From contig CAYTGR010000062.1 of the NCBI GenBank assembly GCA_964437445.1, forward strand, positions 1 to 25,089: DNA of 25,089 nt. Reading direction: 5' to 3'. The notes under the pieces were generated by a model. The model worked only from the letters and a program-made list of their open reading frames with translations. It was not told the DNA's origin and made no database searches. Source of the DNA: CAYTGR01 sp964437445. GTDB taxonomy: Bacteria > Chloroflexota > Anaerolineae > B4-G1 > SLSP01. Both the position numbers and the translations under genes were made by a program. Numbering within the stretch: position 1 is the stretch's first letter; each line of letters begins with the position of its first letter. Of the stretch, positions 1 through 7,458 are shown piece after piece.

Positions 1-1
1 T

Positions 2-409
2 AACTTTGCTCATGCCTTGTATTATAGTGCTATCGGCCAAGTTGCGTAAGTCCTAGATTTAATATCCTCTAGCAGTCACACCGTGTTGGCTATAGCAGAT
101 GGCGTTGCTACAGCAGCTCCAACCTCTGGCAATGGTTATAGCGTTAATGTGTTACATGAGCACCCCGATGGAAAAATTTACTGGACTCAGTATACACATA
201 TAGCAAAAGCAAATGTGAGACTTGGCACTTTCTTCGAACAGAGTACTCAGATTGGCTCCTATGAGCAGATTGGAAATAGCTCGGGACCTCATTTGCATAT
301 CTCGATTAAAAATACAAATCCCACTAATCCTGACGACGACTACATTTTTTTGCATGGACAGGAACCGCTTGATCCGGCATTGTTTATACCGCTGGTTGGA
401 GGTGCATAA
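2..409 (+). pseudogene. M23 (LytM-type) peptidase domain, broken
   Basis: The readable part from the GTG at 83 contains the M23 core: a segment like 'TVLAIADGVA' followed by 'GNSSGPHLHISI', the HxH zinc-binding motif near the end of M23 metallopeptidases, which cut peptidoglycan cross-links outside the cytoplasm. The same frame is open from base 2 and reads family-like sequence (VLDLISSSS) just before the GTG, but a TAA at 47-49 interrupts it. The N-terminal HxxxD zinc site is not intact downstream of that stop, and no ribosome site precedes the GTG. I infer a nonsense-disrupted or truncated gene. A sequencing error or missing upstream context could also explain it. The stop overlaps the next gene's start by one base (TAATG), so the two were probably one operon. 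Confidence 0.55.
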
Positions 410-1626
410 TGTTTGGCCGCTCCAAGAAGGGCATTGACTTGACCTTGTCACGAATATTCGGCTCTGTTTGTCTTGAGCTGGTGGTCTCTCTACTATCTGC
501 CTGTGCCCCGATTAATACAGTACCATCACCCGTGGCGACCAGTTCAATGCTGCCTAGGTTACTGGAGACAGCGACCCCTACGGTTCCCAATCAAGGGCAG
601 GATAATTTGTCTTGGCATAACGCTCTGTTTGTTGTTTTAAGCACCGATCAAACTCAACTGTTGGCGGCGTATGAGGGCGAGACGACATTGCGAGTTCTTT
701 ACCGGTTTTCACCCCCCTACCAGGCTCAGGTAACATTTTACCCGGCGGATTTTCCTGTTATATCAAAGGATGGAGTTTGGGTCACCGTCGTGGAAGATGA
801 GAATCGGGTTCCCGCTGGAATACAGCGGATTCCCTTGACAGACCCTACCGCAGCCACGACAATTCTGAACTGGCCCGGATCCCAATTTGAAGCCATTATT
901 TCACCAGACGGGAAACGAGTGGCTTTTCTGGCCGCCGAGAAACGGTGTGTGGCTTACGAAGAACATGGAGAGGGTTATTCCTGTCCGAAACATGTGTACG
1001 TGATGGACAGTGATGGAAATAACATTCAACGCTTGACGAACAACGCCACAGATCGGTGTTTTCTTTCCTGGTCGCCTACCAACAGCCTATTGGCGTACCA
1101 GGAAGTATGCGATCCGGCCGCCGCCGTGTTGCCGCAAGTGTATGTGGTGACCTTAGGACCCGACAATGCTCCCCGTCGCGTGACGCAAATATCAGCAGTG
1201 ACGGGAGTCCTTGGAGCACATGGGGTAGGCGGAACCTGGTCACCTGACGGTAAATGGCTGCAATGGGTTGCGAATGACACCGGGCCGTCTGACATGTATC
1301 GCCTATCAAGAATCGACGCTGAAGGGAACGTAACCAGTGAAGTTCCTTCCGGCCTTTTAGAGGGCGGGAGTTGGTCACCGGATGCGAAAAAACTCGCCAC
1401 CATCACGAGCGACAATACCCTTGTCGTTTGGGATATTCAAAATGATGTTTTGACCAGGGTGCAATTGCAGAATATAGAAGCTTTCCAACCTCAAAGATGG
1501 TTGGCAGATGGTGAACACTTGGTGGTTGCGGATTTTGTCACCGACGATCAAGGAAATCTTATACAATGCCATTGGTATATGACAGGCATAGATGGCGCCC
1601 GCCTGATTAGATTTAACGTCCCATAA
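409..1626 (+). CDS. TolB/PD40-type beta-propeller lipoprotein
   Basis: 405 residues. The N-terminus has a charged start, a hydrophobic stretch and a lipobox (LSAC, Cys32), then a low-complexity Ser/Thr/Pro linker to about residue 60, as in surface-anchored lipoproteins. The rest carries several PD40/WD40-like repeats: 'ISPDGKRVAFLA', 'VYVMDSDGNNIQRLT', 'GTWSPDGKWLQWV' and 'GSWSPDAKKLATI'. Such propellers usually bind proteins or ligands and are not enzymes. The start is supported by GGAGG at 398-402 and by the one-base overlap with the upstream peptidase remnant. Base composition is lower in GC than the genes after 2.5 kb, so it probably belongs to a different DNA segment. Its partner is unknown. 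Confidence 0.8.
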   Translation: MFGRSKKGIDLTLSRIFGSVCLELVVSLLSACAPINTVPSPVATSSMLPRLLETATPTVPNQGQDNLSWHNALFVVLSTDQTQLLAAYEGETTLRVLYRFSPPYQAQVTFYPADFPVISKDGVWVTVVEDENRVPAGIQRIPLTDPTAATTILNWPGSQFEAIISPDGKRVAFLAAEKRCVAYEEHGEGYSCPKHVYVMDSDGNNIQRLTNNATDRCFLSWSPTNSLLAYQEVCDPAAAVLPQVYVVTLGPDNAPRRVTQISAVTGVLGAHGVGGTWSPDGKWLQWVANDTGPSDMYRLSRIDAEGNVTSEVPSGLLEGGSWSPDAKKLATITSDNTLVVWDIQNDVLTRVQLQNIEAFQPQRWLADGEHLVVADFVTDDQGNLIQCHWYMTGIDGARLIRFNVP

Positions 1627-1691
1627 ACATGCCGGGGCTGGTCATCCAACGATAGCTGCCGGACATGGCGGTGACTTGAAGAGACCAGAAC

Positions 1692-1720
1692 TTGACTCTG
1701 GAATCAAATTTGGTTATAAT
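1692..1720 (+). promoter_or_regulatory. Strong sigma70-type promoter
   Basis: TTGACT at 1692-1697 and a perfect TATAAT at 1715-1720 are separated by 17 bases, the optimal spacing. Transcription would start near 1727 and run into the hairpin-rich region and then the 2507 gene. This is the best promoter match in the window. Confidence 0.8.
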
Positions 1721-1838
1721 GTAGTTAAATAGCGGCCATATTCGGCCCTTGTGTTTAACTGTCGGTGGTCGTTAGCGACCGTTACGTCATGCGCTCTACA
1801 GAGCGCCTTTCCCGGTGCACCGGGCCTAGTCACGTTCC

Positions 1839-1904
1839 AGCCCCGCCCCACGCGGGTATCAGACCGGCGTTGTCCAACGCCCTGGTACTGCGTGGGGCGG
1901 GGCT
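1839..1904. repeat. Perfect 15-bp inverted repeat with nested hairpin
   Basis: Arms 1839-1853 (AGCCCCGCCCCACGC) and 1890-1904 are exact reverse complements. The interior holds a second stem, GGCGTT 1866-1871 with AACGCC 1876-1881. TTTT follows shortly after the 3' arm (1904-1907), so a terminator or attenuator role is possible. Confidence 0.75.
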
Positions 1905-2248
1905 TTTGGGTAGCCCGTAGTCGCTTCCGGCGGATTACTCACCGGTAATCCGTCGGGCGGGGCTACGGCCCCACGATAGGAGCAAGGTCAAGCCTGGCTC
2001 CGGGCGGAACCTTAACAACTCAATAATTGGAGTGCAGATATACTTAGCCGCCGGCCGGTAGCGCCGTGGGTTTAGCCCACGCGGGACCGCCGGCGTAAGC
2101 CGCTGATACCGCGGCTCCTTGACTCTGCTGACCGGGCAGCCGGCTAACCGTGATGGGTTGGCGGGCTACCCGGTCAGCGGAGCACCTAATTGCCGACGGA
2201 CTGCCCGCCACTTTTCGCGGGACAGGCACCGCTGGCCCTTGACCTTAA

Positions 2249-2412
2249 CCCGGCCTCTCTCCCTACCCGGCCTACCAGTCGGGCGCGAGAGACGCCCCGG
2301 CTGTTGACTGTTGCACTTTGTTACCCGATCACTCTGCCCCCGGCCTCTCTCCCTACCCGGCCTACCAGTCGGGCGCGAGAGACGCCCCGGCTATTGATAA
2401 TTGCACTTTGTT
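2249..2412 (+). repeat. Two tandem copies of a 74-bp hairpin-forming repeat
   Basis: Copies at 2249-2322 and 2339-2412 are offset by 90 bases and differ at about four positions, all in a short stretch near 2303-2310 versus 2393-2400. Each copy contains TCTCTC and GAGAGA arms enclosing CCCG and CGGG arms, so each can fold on its own. Both end in TTGCACTTTGTT. The pattern fits a duplicated RNA domain or a repeated protein-binding site. Confidence 0.8.
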
Positions 2413-2418
2413 CCGTGC

Positions 2419-2467
2419 GGGTGGCGCGCCGTTCCCTCACGGGGGGAAATCCAACGGCGCGCCACCC
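2419..2467 (+). promoter_or_regulatory. 15-bp hairpin upstream of the SSB-like gene
   Basis: GGGTGGCGCGCCGTT (2419-2433) pairs perfectly with 2453-2467. A small inner CCC/GGG pair and a 3' asymmetric stretch lie between the arms. It sits 39 bases before the start codon at 2507 and its AGGAGG ribosome site. It belongs to the two-tier hairpin class seen before several genes here. Confidence 0.6.
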
Positions 2468-2506
2468 CGGTCTGTATCCCAATCCCAAAAACCGAGGAGG
2501 TTTAAC

Positions 2507-3508
2507 ATGTCTTGGCAATCCGCAGCTAACCAGGTCCCCCAGGGGGATCAGAAACAAATGTTCCCGTTCGTTCAGTGGGTGAACAACGGGACGACGCTGG
2601 AGCCGCGCGAACGGCGCGGCGGTTTCGCCATGCCCGACGAGCAAATGGAACTGGCCCACGGCTATCCGGCCGGGGCGGTGATGCACGGTCTCTGCCTCAA
2701 GGCCGGCGGCGAGCCGATTGTGGTGGCCTACACCGCGACCCTGACCGCGGCCGTCCTGGCGACCCGCTTTGCCTGGGTCAAGGAGGGCGACTTTGTCCCC
2801 ACCTACGTCAAAGGCGCGCGGGGCAAACTGCAAGCCCTCTGTGTCATCCGCGGCGAACCGGGCCCCGACGGCGACACGGCGTTCATCGCCGTGCTGACCT
2901 TCACGGGCAAGGCCGGGCAGTCCTTCAGCGATGCGCTCAAGGGCCACCGATCCCGGGTGCAGAAGGCCACGGCCAAAGCCGGGCAACGTGCCCCGGCGAG
3001 CATCTTCTACGCCACGCTCATGGCCGGCGAGCCGGAAATGGCCGGCGAAGGCACCCAGCAATCCCTGATTACACCGGTGGTGCTGGCCCCTGAGTTTGAC
3101 CTGGAGGCCGCCTACATCGGCGATGCCGCCCTGGCCCTCGTGGACTGGACCGCGGTGGAGGAATGGCGCAAGGCGTGGGACAATCCCAAAGGCCCCAATG
3201 GGGATGGCGAGGTACACGCCGCCAATGGCGGCCCGCCCCCCGAGGAACCGCCCGCGGAGTACGTTCCCGCTACCCCGCCTCCCCAGCCGGCCCCGCCCGC
3301 GGTCCGTTTCCCCGCCGCTTTGCCGTTCAAGAGCGCCAAGTACCCCAACGGCACGGTGCAGACCCTGTTCAACGCCAGCGACCAGGCGGCCTTGCAGGCC
3401 ACCCTGGCCTGGTGCGCCGGACATCCCGGCCACGACCAGGTCAAGGCCCAGGCCCAGGCCGCGCTGGCTGCGTTGCAGGCCCCGCCGGCCGACGAGATCC
3501 CGTTTTAG
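2507..3508 (+). CDS. Putative single-stranded-DNA-binding-like protein with SSB-type C-terminal tip
   Basis: 333 residues from the ATG at 2507, chosen because AGGAGG precedes it (2495-2500); the frame is open further upstream without a better start. Residues 1-240 look like a compact globular domain (FPFVQWVNNG, GGFAMPDEQ, then mixed strands) that I cannot assign. A Pro/Ala-rich linker spans about 242-266. A short domain follows (about 270-320), and the protein ends PADEIPF. In bacterial SSBs a globular domain, disordered linker and acidic tip ending (D/E)(D/E)IPF recruits replication and repair proteins. I therefore infer a non-canonical SSB or an SSB-mimicking replication accessory factor. 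No classical SSB OB-fold signature is obvious by eye. It is the first gene after the strong promoter and structured region, so it is probably highly expressed. Confidence 0.55.
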   Translation: MSWQSAANQVPQGDQKQMFPFVQWVNNGTTLEPRERRGGFAMPDEQMELAHGYPAGAVMHGLCLKAGGEPIVVAYTATLTAAVLATRFAWVKEGDFVPTYVKGARGKLQALCVIRGEPGPDGDTAFIAVLTFTGKAGQSFSDALKGHRSRVQKATAKAGQRAPASIFYATLMAGEPEMAGEGTQQSLITPVVLAPEFDLEAAYIGDAALALVDWTAVEEWRKAWDNPKGPNGDGEVHAANGGPPPEEPPAEYVPATPPPQPAPPAVRFPAALPFKSAKYPNGTVQTLFNASDQAALQATLAWCAGHPGHDQVKAQAQAALAALQAPPADEIPF

Positions 3509-3548
3509 TCAGACCTTCCGGTTGGGGCGATCCTCGTAGACAGTACCA

Positions 3549-3606
3549 GGGGGCGCTAACCTGGCCCGGTGACGGGTGGCTAACTGCCACTCGGTCAGGG
3601 GCCCCC
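3549..3606 (+). promoter_or_regulatory. Intergenic nested hairpin
   Basis: GGGGGC (3549-3554) can pair with GCCCCC (3601-3606), enclosing a second stem-loop at 3570-3597 (TGAC/GTCA outside, GTGGC/GCCAC inside, loop TAACT). It fills most of the 149-base gap between the SSB-like gene and the next one. Confidence 0.45.
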
Positions 3607-3657
3607 GCGCCACCCTGACCGGCTATGAGACGCGCCTGGCCTACCAGGAGGCTGACC

Positions 3658-4032
3658 ATGACCCTACTCCGCACCGTCGGCGCTCCGCCGGCTACCGACG
3701 ACCCCGATAACTCCGCGGACCTGCGCGCCGCCGTCGCCGCCCTCGTGGCGGCCCAGGCCCAGACGCAGGCCGCGCTACAACAACTGCTCCAGGCCCCGGC
3801 TCAAGCGCCCCCGGCCCGCTCCCCGACCGCGCCCCCGGCGCGCGCCGGGCCGGGCCACGGCCGCACTGTGAGCGCCCTGGGGCTGCTCCTCCTGTTCGGT
3901 GTCCTGGCGGTGGCGGGTCAACGACTCCTGCCGCTGGACACCTGGCTGATCGCGCTCGTGGTGGCGCTGCCTATCCTCCGCGTGCTGCTGGCACTCGCCG
4001 GATTCACGCTTCCCCTGCGTGGTCGCTATTAG
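3658..4032 (+). CDS. Small two-helix membrane protein
   Basis: 124 residues from the ATG at 3658, preceded by AGGAGG at 3646-3651; an in-frame ATG at 3625 has no such site. Residues 20-48 are Ala/Gln/Leu-rich and could form a short coiled coil (AAVAALVAAQAQTQAALQQLL). A Pro/Ala linker follows to about 68, then two hydrophobic segments at about 71-91 and 95-117 and a short basic tail (RGRY). I do not recognise the family. It is last in the first block and is followed directly by a terminator module. A role at the membrane is inferred from topology only. Confidence 0.65.
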   Translation: MTLLRTVGAPPATDDPDNSADLRAAVAALVAAQAQTQAALQQLLQAPAQAPPARSPTAPPARAGPGHGRTVSALGLLLLFGVLAVAGQRLLPLDTWLIALVVALPILRVLLALAGFTLPLRGRY

Positions 4033-4050
4033 GTTCCGCCTTCGACTTTC

Positions 4051-4100
4051 GAGACTTCGGTCTCCCGATGAAAGAGCCTGGCTATTCTCCAGGCTCTTTT
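4051..4100 (+). terminator. UNCG-hairpin plus terminator module, copy 1
   Basis: GAGAC-TTCG-GTCTC (4051-4064) is a 5-bp stem capped by a UUCG tetraloop. Six bases later (CCGATG) comes an 11-bp stem, AAAGAGCCTGG 4071-4081 with 4089-4099, loop CTATTCT, ending in TTTT. The second part is a classical intrinsic terminator that could also work in the opposite direction. The same two-part arrangement and spacing recur at 9066 and 20456. Confidence 0.85.
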
Positions 4101-4112
4101 ACTATACCCTCT

Positions 4113-4154
4113 GGCGGTGCGCTGAGCCCCGCCAGGGAGCGCCAGCGCACCGCC
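4113..4154 (+). promoter_or_regulatory. 12-bp leader hairpin
   Basis: GGCGGTGCGCTG (4113-4124) pairs perfectly with 4143-4154 across an 18-base loop. The GGAGG ribosome site of the next gene begins seven bases after the stem, so the structure could affect translation or early elongation. Confidence 0.6.
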
Positions 4155-4169
4155 GGCCACGGAGGTGCG

Positions 4170-4658
4170 ATGAATACGTTGTACGCCACTAAGTGGAGCG
4201 TGGGCTTTGCCCCGCCCCCACCCGAGAGTCTGAACTGTTTTGCCATCATCAATGAAAAGACCTTCCCGGTCGCGTTCGTGGAGTGGATCGGCGCGCAGGC
4301 GCTGGTGCAACACGCGAACGGTGCGCCGGCGCTGATTCCCGCCGGACGGCTGCTGCTGCCCACCGGGTGGGCCACCCCCACCGGGCAATTGCTGCGCGCA
4401 GTCCGGGAACTGCTGAGCCGGCGGGTAGGTTTTACCGCGGTGCGCCTGGTCGTCACCGCGCGCCACCTACCCCCATGGCCGGAGATTTTCTTTGACCATC
4501 CCACCGGCGCTTACGCGCTGGACATCACCGCCGAGCACAGCACCCTCTACCGGCTGGGCCGCCGGCTCAGCGACGACTGCCTGGTGAACACCTGGCCGCC
4601 GCTGGCCGCCGCCGACCTGGTCAGCGCCCTGCTGGCTACGTTAGATCCTCAACCTTAA
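4170..4658 (+). CDS. Hypothetical protein
   Basis: 162 residues from the ATG at 4170, with GGAGG at 4161-4165; the frame extends upstream but only through the hairpin. Mixed alpha/beta composition without signal peptide, membrane helix or cysteine motif. Visible stretches include 'NCFAIINEKTFPVAFVEW', 'ALIPAGRLLLPTGW' and a C-terminal helix 'AAADLVSALLATLD'. I do not recognise the family. It opens the second block and lies just upstream of the beta clamp gene, from which it is separated by another leader hairpin, so a replication-related role is only a neighbourhood guess. Confidence 0.6.
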   Translation: MNTLYATKWSVGFAPPPPESLNCFAIINEKTFPVAFVEWIGAQALVQHANGAPALIPAGRLLLPTGWATPTGQLLRAVRELLSRRVGFTAVRLVVTARHLPPWPEIFFDHPTGAYALDITAEHSTLYRLGRRLSDDCLVNTWPPLAAADLVSALLATLDPQP

Positions 4659-4682
4659 AACCTTAACTCTTAACCCTGAACG

Positions 4683-4728
4683 GGAGGCCGCGCCGGTCCC
4701 GTCCAGGGACCCCCGCGGCGCGGCCTCC
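4683..4728 (+). promoter_or_regulatory. Two-tier leader hairpin upstream of the beta clamp gene
   Basis: Outer arms GGAGGCCGCGCC (4683-4694) and 4717-4728 are perfect 12-bp complements. Inside, GGTCCC 4695-4700 pairs with 4706-4711 over loop GTCCA, leaving a 5-base 3' bulge (CCCGC). It lies 38 bases before the clamp start codon. Confidence 0.65.
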
Positions 4729-4766
4729 GCGTTCCTAAACCTGCATAACTTCACAAGGAGGACTCC

Positions 4767-5915
4767 ATGACTACCACCCGGATGTTACTGCCGGTGCTCC
4801 GGCAACTGTTGACTACCGTCAATGCGCTGCGCACCCCCCAGGTGCGCCTGACCATGCAAGATCAGCGTCTGGAAGTGTCCGCGCTGGGCCTGGCCGGCGC
4901 CCTGTGGGTGGCTTACCCGCTGGACGACGACCACGCCCCCCTGGACGCGCAGCTGAACGGACAGCGACTGGCCGAATGGCTGGCGACGCTATCCGAAAAT
5001 GAAATCGTTACCCTGACGCCGATGGCCGACGGCCGGCTGCGGGTGGCGGCGGCGAAAGCCACCAGCCACCTGCAACTGACCGACAGCACCGGCGCGCCCA
5101 CCGTGGTGAGCGCCGAGCAGTTGGACAAATTCCGCGCCGCGACCGCCGACCCGGGTATCCCGGCCGACCTGTTGGCTGAGGCCCTGGCGCGGGTCACCCC
5201 CGCGCTGAGCCGGCAAATGTCACACCAGGTGCTGACGAGCGTGCAGTGGGCCCCGACCGACGGGGGCCTGCGGCTCACCTGCGCCGATGGCGTGCGCCTG
5301 GCGACGGCCGTGATCCCGACCGCGACGGCCTCGGACCTACCGGCCTTGATCGTCCCGGAGGAAATGGCGCGAATTTTAGTCAAAGTCTTGCCCGATACCG
5401 GCGCAGTTCACTACCAGGTGCTGACCGCTGACGACGACACCCCCACCGCGGTCTGCTGCTACTGGCAGCTGCCCAACCGGGTGGAGGTCGTCTGGGTCAG
5501 CCAACTGCTGGCCGGCCAGTACCCCGATTTCACCAAGATTATGGCCCAGCGGGACGGCTACCCCCTGGCGCTGCCGCTGAACGGGCCGGCGCTGATGCGG
5601 GCCTTGCGACAAGCGCAGGCGCTGCAACCCCAGACCTTGCGCCTGGTGTTGCAGTCAGCGACGTTGCAGGTCTGCGCGCGCAACGCGGAGGGCGGCGAAC
5701 TGACCGCCGACTTCAGCCTGGAAACGCCGCTGGCTGCCCCGTTGGACGTGTGGTTCAATCCCAAGTTCCTGACCGACGGCGTCAAACTCGCCGTCCGGCC
5801 CGCTGAGCAAACCACGCTGTACCTGAAAGAGGCGCACAAGCCCGGCTTCCTGGTCTCTGAAGGGGCGTTGCGGGTGACCTATGCCCTGATGCCGTTGGAT
5901 CCATCCAAGCTATGA
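4767..5915 (+). CDS. dnaN: DNA polymerase III sliding clamp (beta subunit)
   Basis: 382 residues, the usual length for a bacterial beta clamp (about 365-390). Family landmarks appear in order: 'LRLTCADGVRLATAVIP' (the family's 'ATDGHRLA' region), 'VSQLLAGQYPDF' (compare 'SRLLEGQFPDY'), 'FNPKFLTDGVKLA' (domain III, compare 'FNPRYLLDAL') and the C-terminal 'VTYALMPL' (compare 'YLLMPV'). The clamp encircles DNA as a dimer and tethers polymerase and other factors. The N-terminal domain is quite diverged, as expected of an element-encoded copy distinct from the host clamp. AAGGAGG lies eight bases before the ATG. The stop overlaps the next start (ATGA), so the two are translationally coupled. Confidence 0.9.
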   Translation: MTTTRMLLPVLRQLLTTVNALRTPQVRLTMQDQRLEVSALGLAGALWVAYPLDDDHAPLDAQLNGQRLAEWLATLSENEIVTLTPMADGRLRVAAAKATSHLQLTDSTGAPTVVSAEQLDKFRAATADPGIPADLLAEALARVTPALSRQMSHQVLTSVQWAPTDGGLRLTCADGVRLATAVIPTATASDLPALIVPEEMARILVKVLPDTGAVHYQVLTADDDTPTAVCCYWQLPNRVEVVWVSQLLAGQYPDFTKIMAQRDGYPLALPLNGPALMRALRQAQALQPQTLRLVLQSATLQVCARNAEGGELTADFSLETPLAAPLDVWFNPKFLTDGVKLAVRPAEQTTLYLKEAHKPGFLVSEGALRVTYALMPLDPSKL

Positions 5916-6156
5916 CTACCACAGCGCCCGCACCCGCTTTGCTGCTGCGGTTCTGGTGGCCCGGCTCCGACCCGGAGCGTGTCCTGGATCCCCTCCAGGT
6001 CGCTATCCAGGCGCTGCCCGACGGCCTGGAGGTGCGCACTGCCGCCGATCCGGCGTGGCGCGCGCCCCAACCAGGGACCACCCTGGCTACCATCCGCGAC
6101 TACCTGGATGACCACGGTCTGACCGTGGTCCGCACCGAACTCGGCCCCAACCGGCG
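5912..6156 (+). CDS. Hypothetical protein, 3' end lost in gap
   Basis: It starts with an ATGA overlap on the clamp stop codon and reads 81 residues before the N run. It contains hydrophobic strands ('PALLLRFWWPG'), then 'VLDPLQVAIQALPDGLEVRTA' and 'TIRDYLDDHGLTVVRTELG', giving an alpha/beta look. I recognise no family. Because the N run has the placeholder length of 100, it may or may not continue into the fragment starting at 6257. Coupling to the clamp suggests co-regulation with it. Confidence 0.6.
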
Positions 6157-6256
6157 NNNNNNNNNNNNNNNNNNNNNNNNNNNNNNNNNNNNNNNNNNNN
6201 NNNNNNNNNNNNNNNNNNNNNNNNNNNNNNNNNNNNNNNNNNNNNNNNNNNNNNNN
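6157..6256. other. Assembly gap (100 N)
   Basis: Exactly 100 N, the usual placeholder for a gap of unknown length. Distances and reading frames across it should not be trusted. Confidence 0.95.
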
Positions 6257-7052
6257 TGTTTGGACCGTGGTGGGGCAGTACCCCACCGGAGACACTTTTG
6301 TGGAATTCGCGGCGGCCCCCGCCCCGGCAGCGGCCGGACGGCAGGCCGTCGCGCAGATCAACGCGCGCAACGGCTACGACTATGAAGACACCGACATCGC
6401 CATGCTCGCCGTCTTCCACGGCGAGCAGCGCGATTGCCTGCCCAGTCCCCGTGCCGTGCTCGGCCTGACGCCAACCGCTACGCCGCCGGCCAATGCCGCC
6501 GGCGATAAGGCGGACAGGGCGCTGGCCGCCCTGACGACGCTGAGCACGGTCATGGCGGCCTGGCCGCCTAACTTGCTGACCCCCACGAGTACCGATGTCC
6601 AGCGGCGTGCCGCCCTCGGCGTGATCCGGGACTGGTGGAACCACGTAGCCTGGCCGGTGCTACACGGCGAGCCTCTCGCCACCCTGTACACCGTTATCAT
6701 CGTGACCGTCGCCCACGCCACGGTAGACTACGAGGTCCAGCTATGCAGTTCCCGGTCGGCGACCTGGCTCCTGTTGAACGCCGCTACGGGCAGTGAGCCG
6801 TACCAGGACCCCGCCGGTTGGCTGGTCGCGCACAAGCCCGACTGTTATGCCGTGGGTGTACCCACGGCCCTCACGTTGACCGCTGCGCAACGCCCCCGCC
6901 TGGCTCGCCTGCGAGCACGCCTGGCGGAAATGGACCTGGCACTCACAGACTACCGAGAAGGATCGGTAGAGTACGACGAGCTCTACGCTGAACAAAACGC
7001 AGAGCTCGCCGGCGAACTGCGATCCCTGCTGGATGGGCTGTTGCCCGACTGA
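6257..7052 (+). CDS. Hypothetical protein, 5' end lost in gap
   Basis: The frame is open from the gap edge (first codon 6258) to TGA 7050-7052, about 264 residues. The first 60 residues ('WTVVGQYPTGDTFVEF', then 'DIAMLAVFHGEQRD') resemble a small alpha/beta domain common in plasmid and phage proteins of unknown function. The middle is alpha/beta with 'VIRDWWNHVAWPVLHG'. The last 55 residues ('RLARLRARLAEMDLALTD', then 'YAEQNAELAGELRSLLD') are strongly helical and probably a coiled coil. A GTG at 6267 could be a start, but no ribosome site can be seen next to the gap. I infer a composite accessory protein and make no functional claim. Confidence 0.55.
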
Positions 7053-7060
7053 GGTGGGCC

Positions 7061-7444
7061 ATGGCGCAACTCAGCCTGCTCCCCCCGCGCCGGACTCGCC
7101 GGCCCTCTGGTCAGGCCCGCCCGTTGCGCCTGGCCGAACAAGCGCACCTGGTCACGACGTTAGCCGCGGCTCTGACCGCCGCGCTCCGCGCTGATCCCGA
7201 CTTTGTCGGCGTGGCGTTGTCCCGCCCGCCGAAAACGCACAGTCAGGCGGCGTGGCTCGTCGTGCGCTTTGTGCCCTTGCTAGCCAAGGATGCCACCGCG
7301 CAGGCTTTCACGCTAACCTTGTACACTGGTAACCTGGTGCTGGCCGGCGGCCCGGAGCCCAGCTCCTGGCCGGTGGACAGCGCCACCGACGTGGCCGCGC
7401 TGCTCAGCGCCGTGCTAGACGCGCTGCGCGCCGCCCGGTCATAA
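7061..7444 (+). CDS. Hypothetical protein with N-terminal clamp-binding-like peptide
   Basis: 127 residues, starting nine bases after the previous stop with GAGGTGG before the ATG. The N-terminus MAQLSLLPP holds QLSLL, close to the beta-clamp-binding consensus QL(S/D)LF and placed as in Hda, whose clamp motif is also near the N-terminus. The remainder is a small alpha/beta domain ('LAEQAHLVTTLAAALTAALR', 'AWLVVRFVPLLAK', 'AFTLTLYTGNLVLAGG') ending in a helix. No family recognised. With a clamp gene 1.1 kb upstream in the same block, a clamp-associated role is a reasonable but untested inference. Confidence 0.6.
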   Translation: MAQLSLLPPRRTRRPSGQARPLRLAEQAHLVTTLAAALTAALRADPDFVGVALSRPPKTHSQAAWLVVRFVPLLAKDATAQAFTLTLYTGNLVLAGGPEPSSWPVDSATDVAALLSAVLDALRAARS

Positions 7445-7458
7445 CCTTGAGGAGAACC

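Larger units (their letters stand above)
1732..2470 (+). ncRNA. Candidate large structured RNA or leader (gene-free, hairpin-dense)
   Basis: About 740 bases hold no convincing gene but many perfect or near-perfect stems. Main ones: 1767-1780 (5 bp, loop TTAG), 1791-1806 (6 bp, loop TACA), 1811-1824 (5 bp, loop TGCA), 1839-1904 (15 bp, enclosing the inner hairpin 1866-1881), 1931-1952 (8 bp), 1959-1972 (5 bp, UACG loop), 2050-2094 (9 bp with one bulge, enclosing 2065-2081), 2098-2116 (6 bp), 2127-2178 (10 bp plus an inner stem with a wobble pair), two copies of a 74-base hairpin unit, and 2419-2467 (15 bp). A strong promoter sits just upstream. I infer a structured transcript: either a stand-alone RNA of the size of GOLLD/ROOL-type phage and plasmid RNAs, or an exceptionally long leader of the 2507 gene. 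A DNA-level role (origin, oriT, partition site) is possible. I recognise no known RNA family. Confidence 0.5.

Noticed and set aside
1732..2470. tRNA genes within the hairpin region
   Set aside because: No cloverleaf with a T-loop GTTCGA-type sequence and acceptor pairing could be found; the stems are differently spaced.
2321..3433. A 370-codon open frame on the minus strand opposite the SSB-like gene
   Set aside because: It is a high-GC shadow, with low-complexity Gly/Arg-rich product and no ribosome site. The plus-strand gene has a clear start and a meaningful C-terminus.
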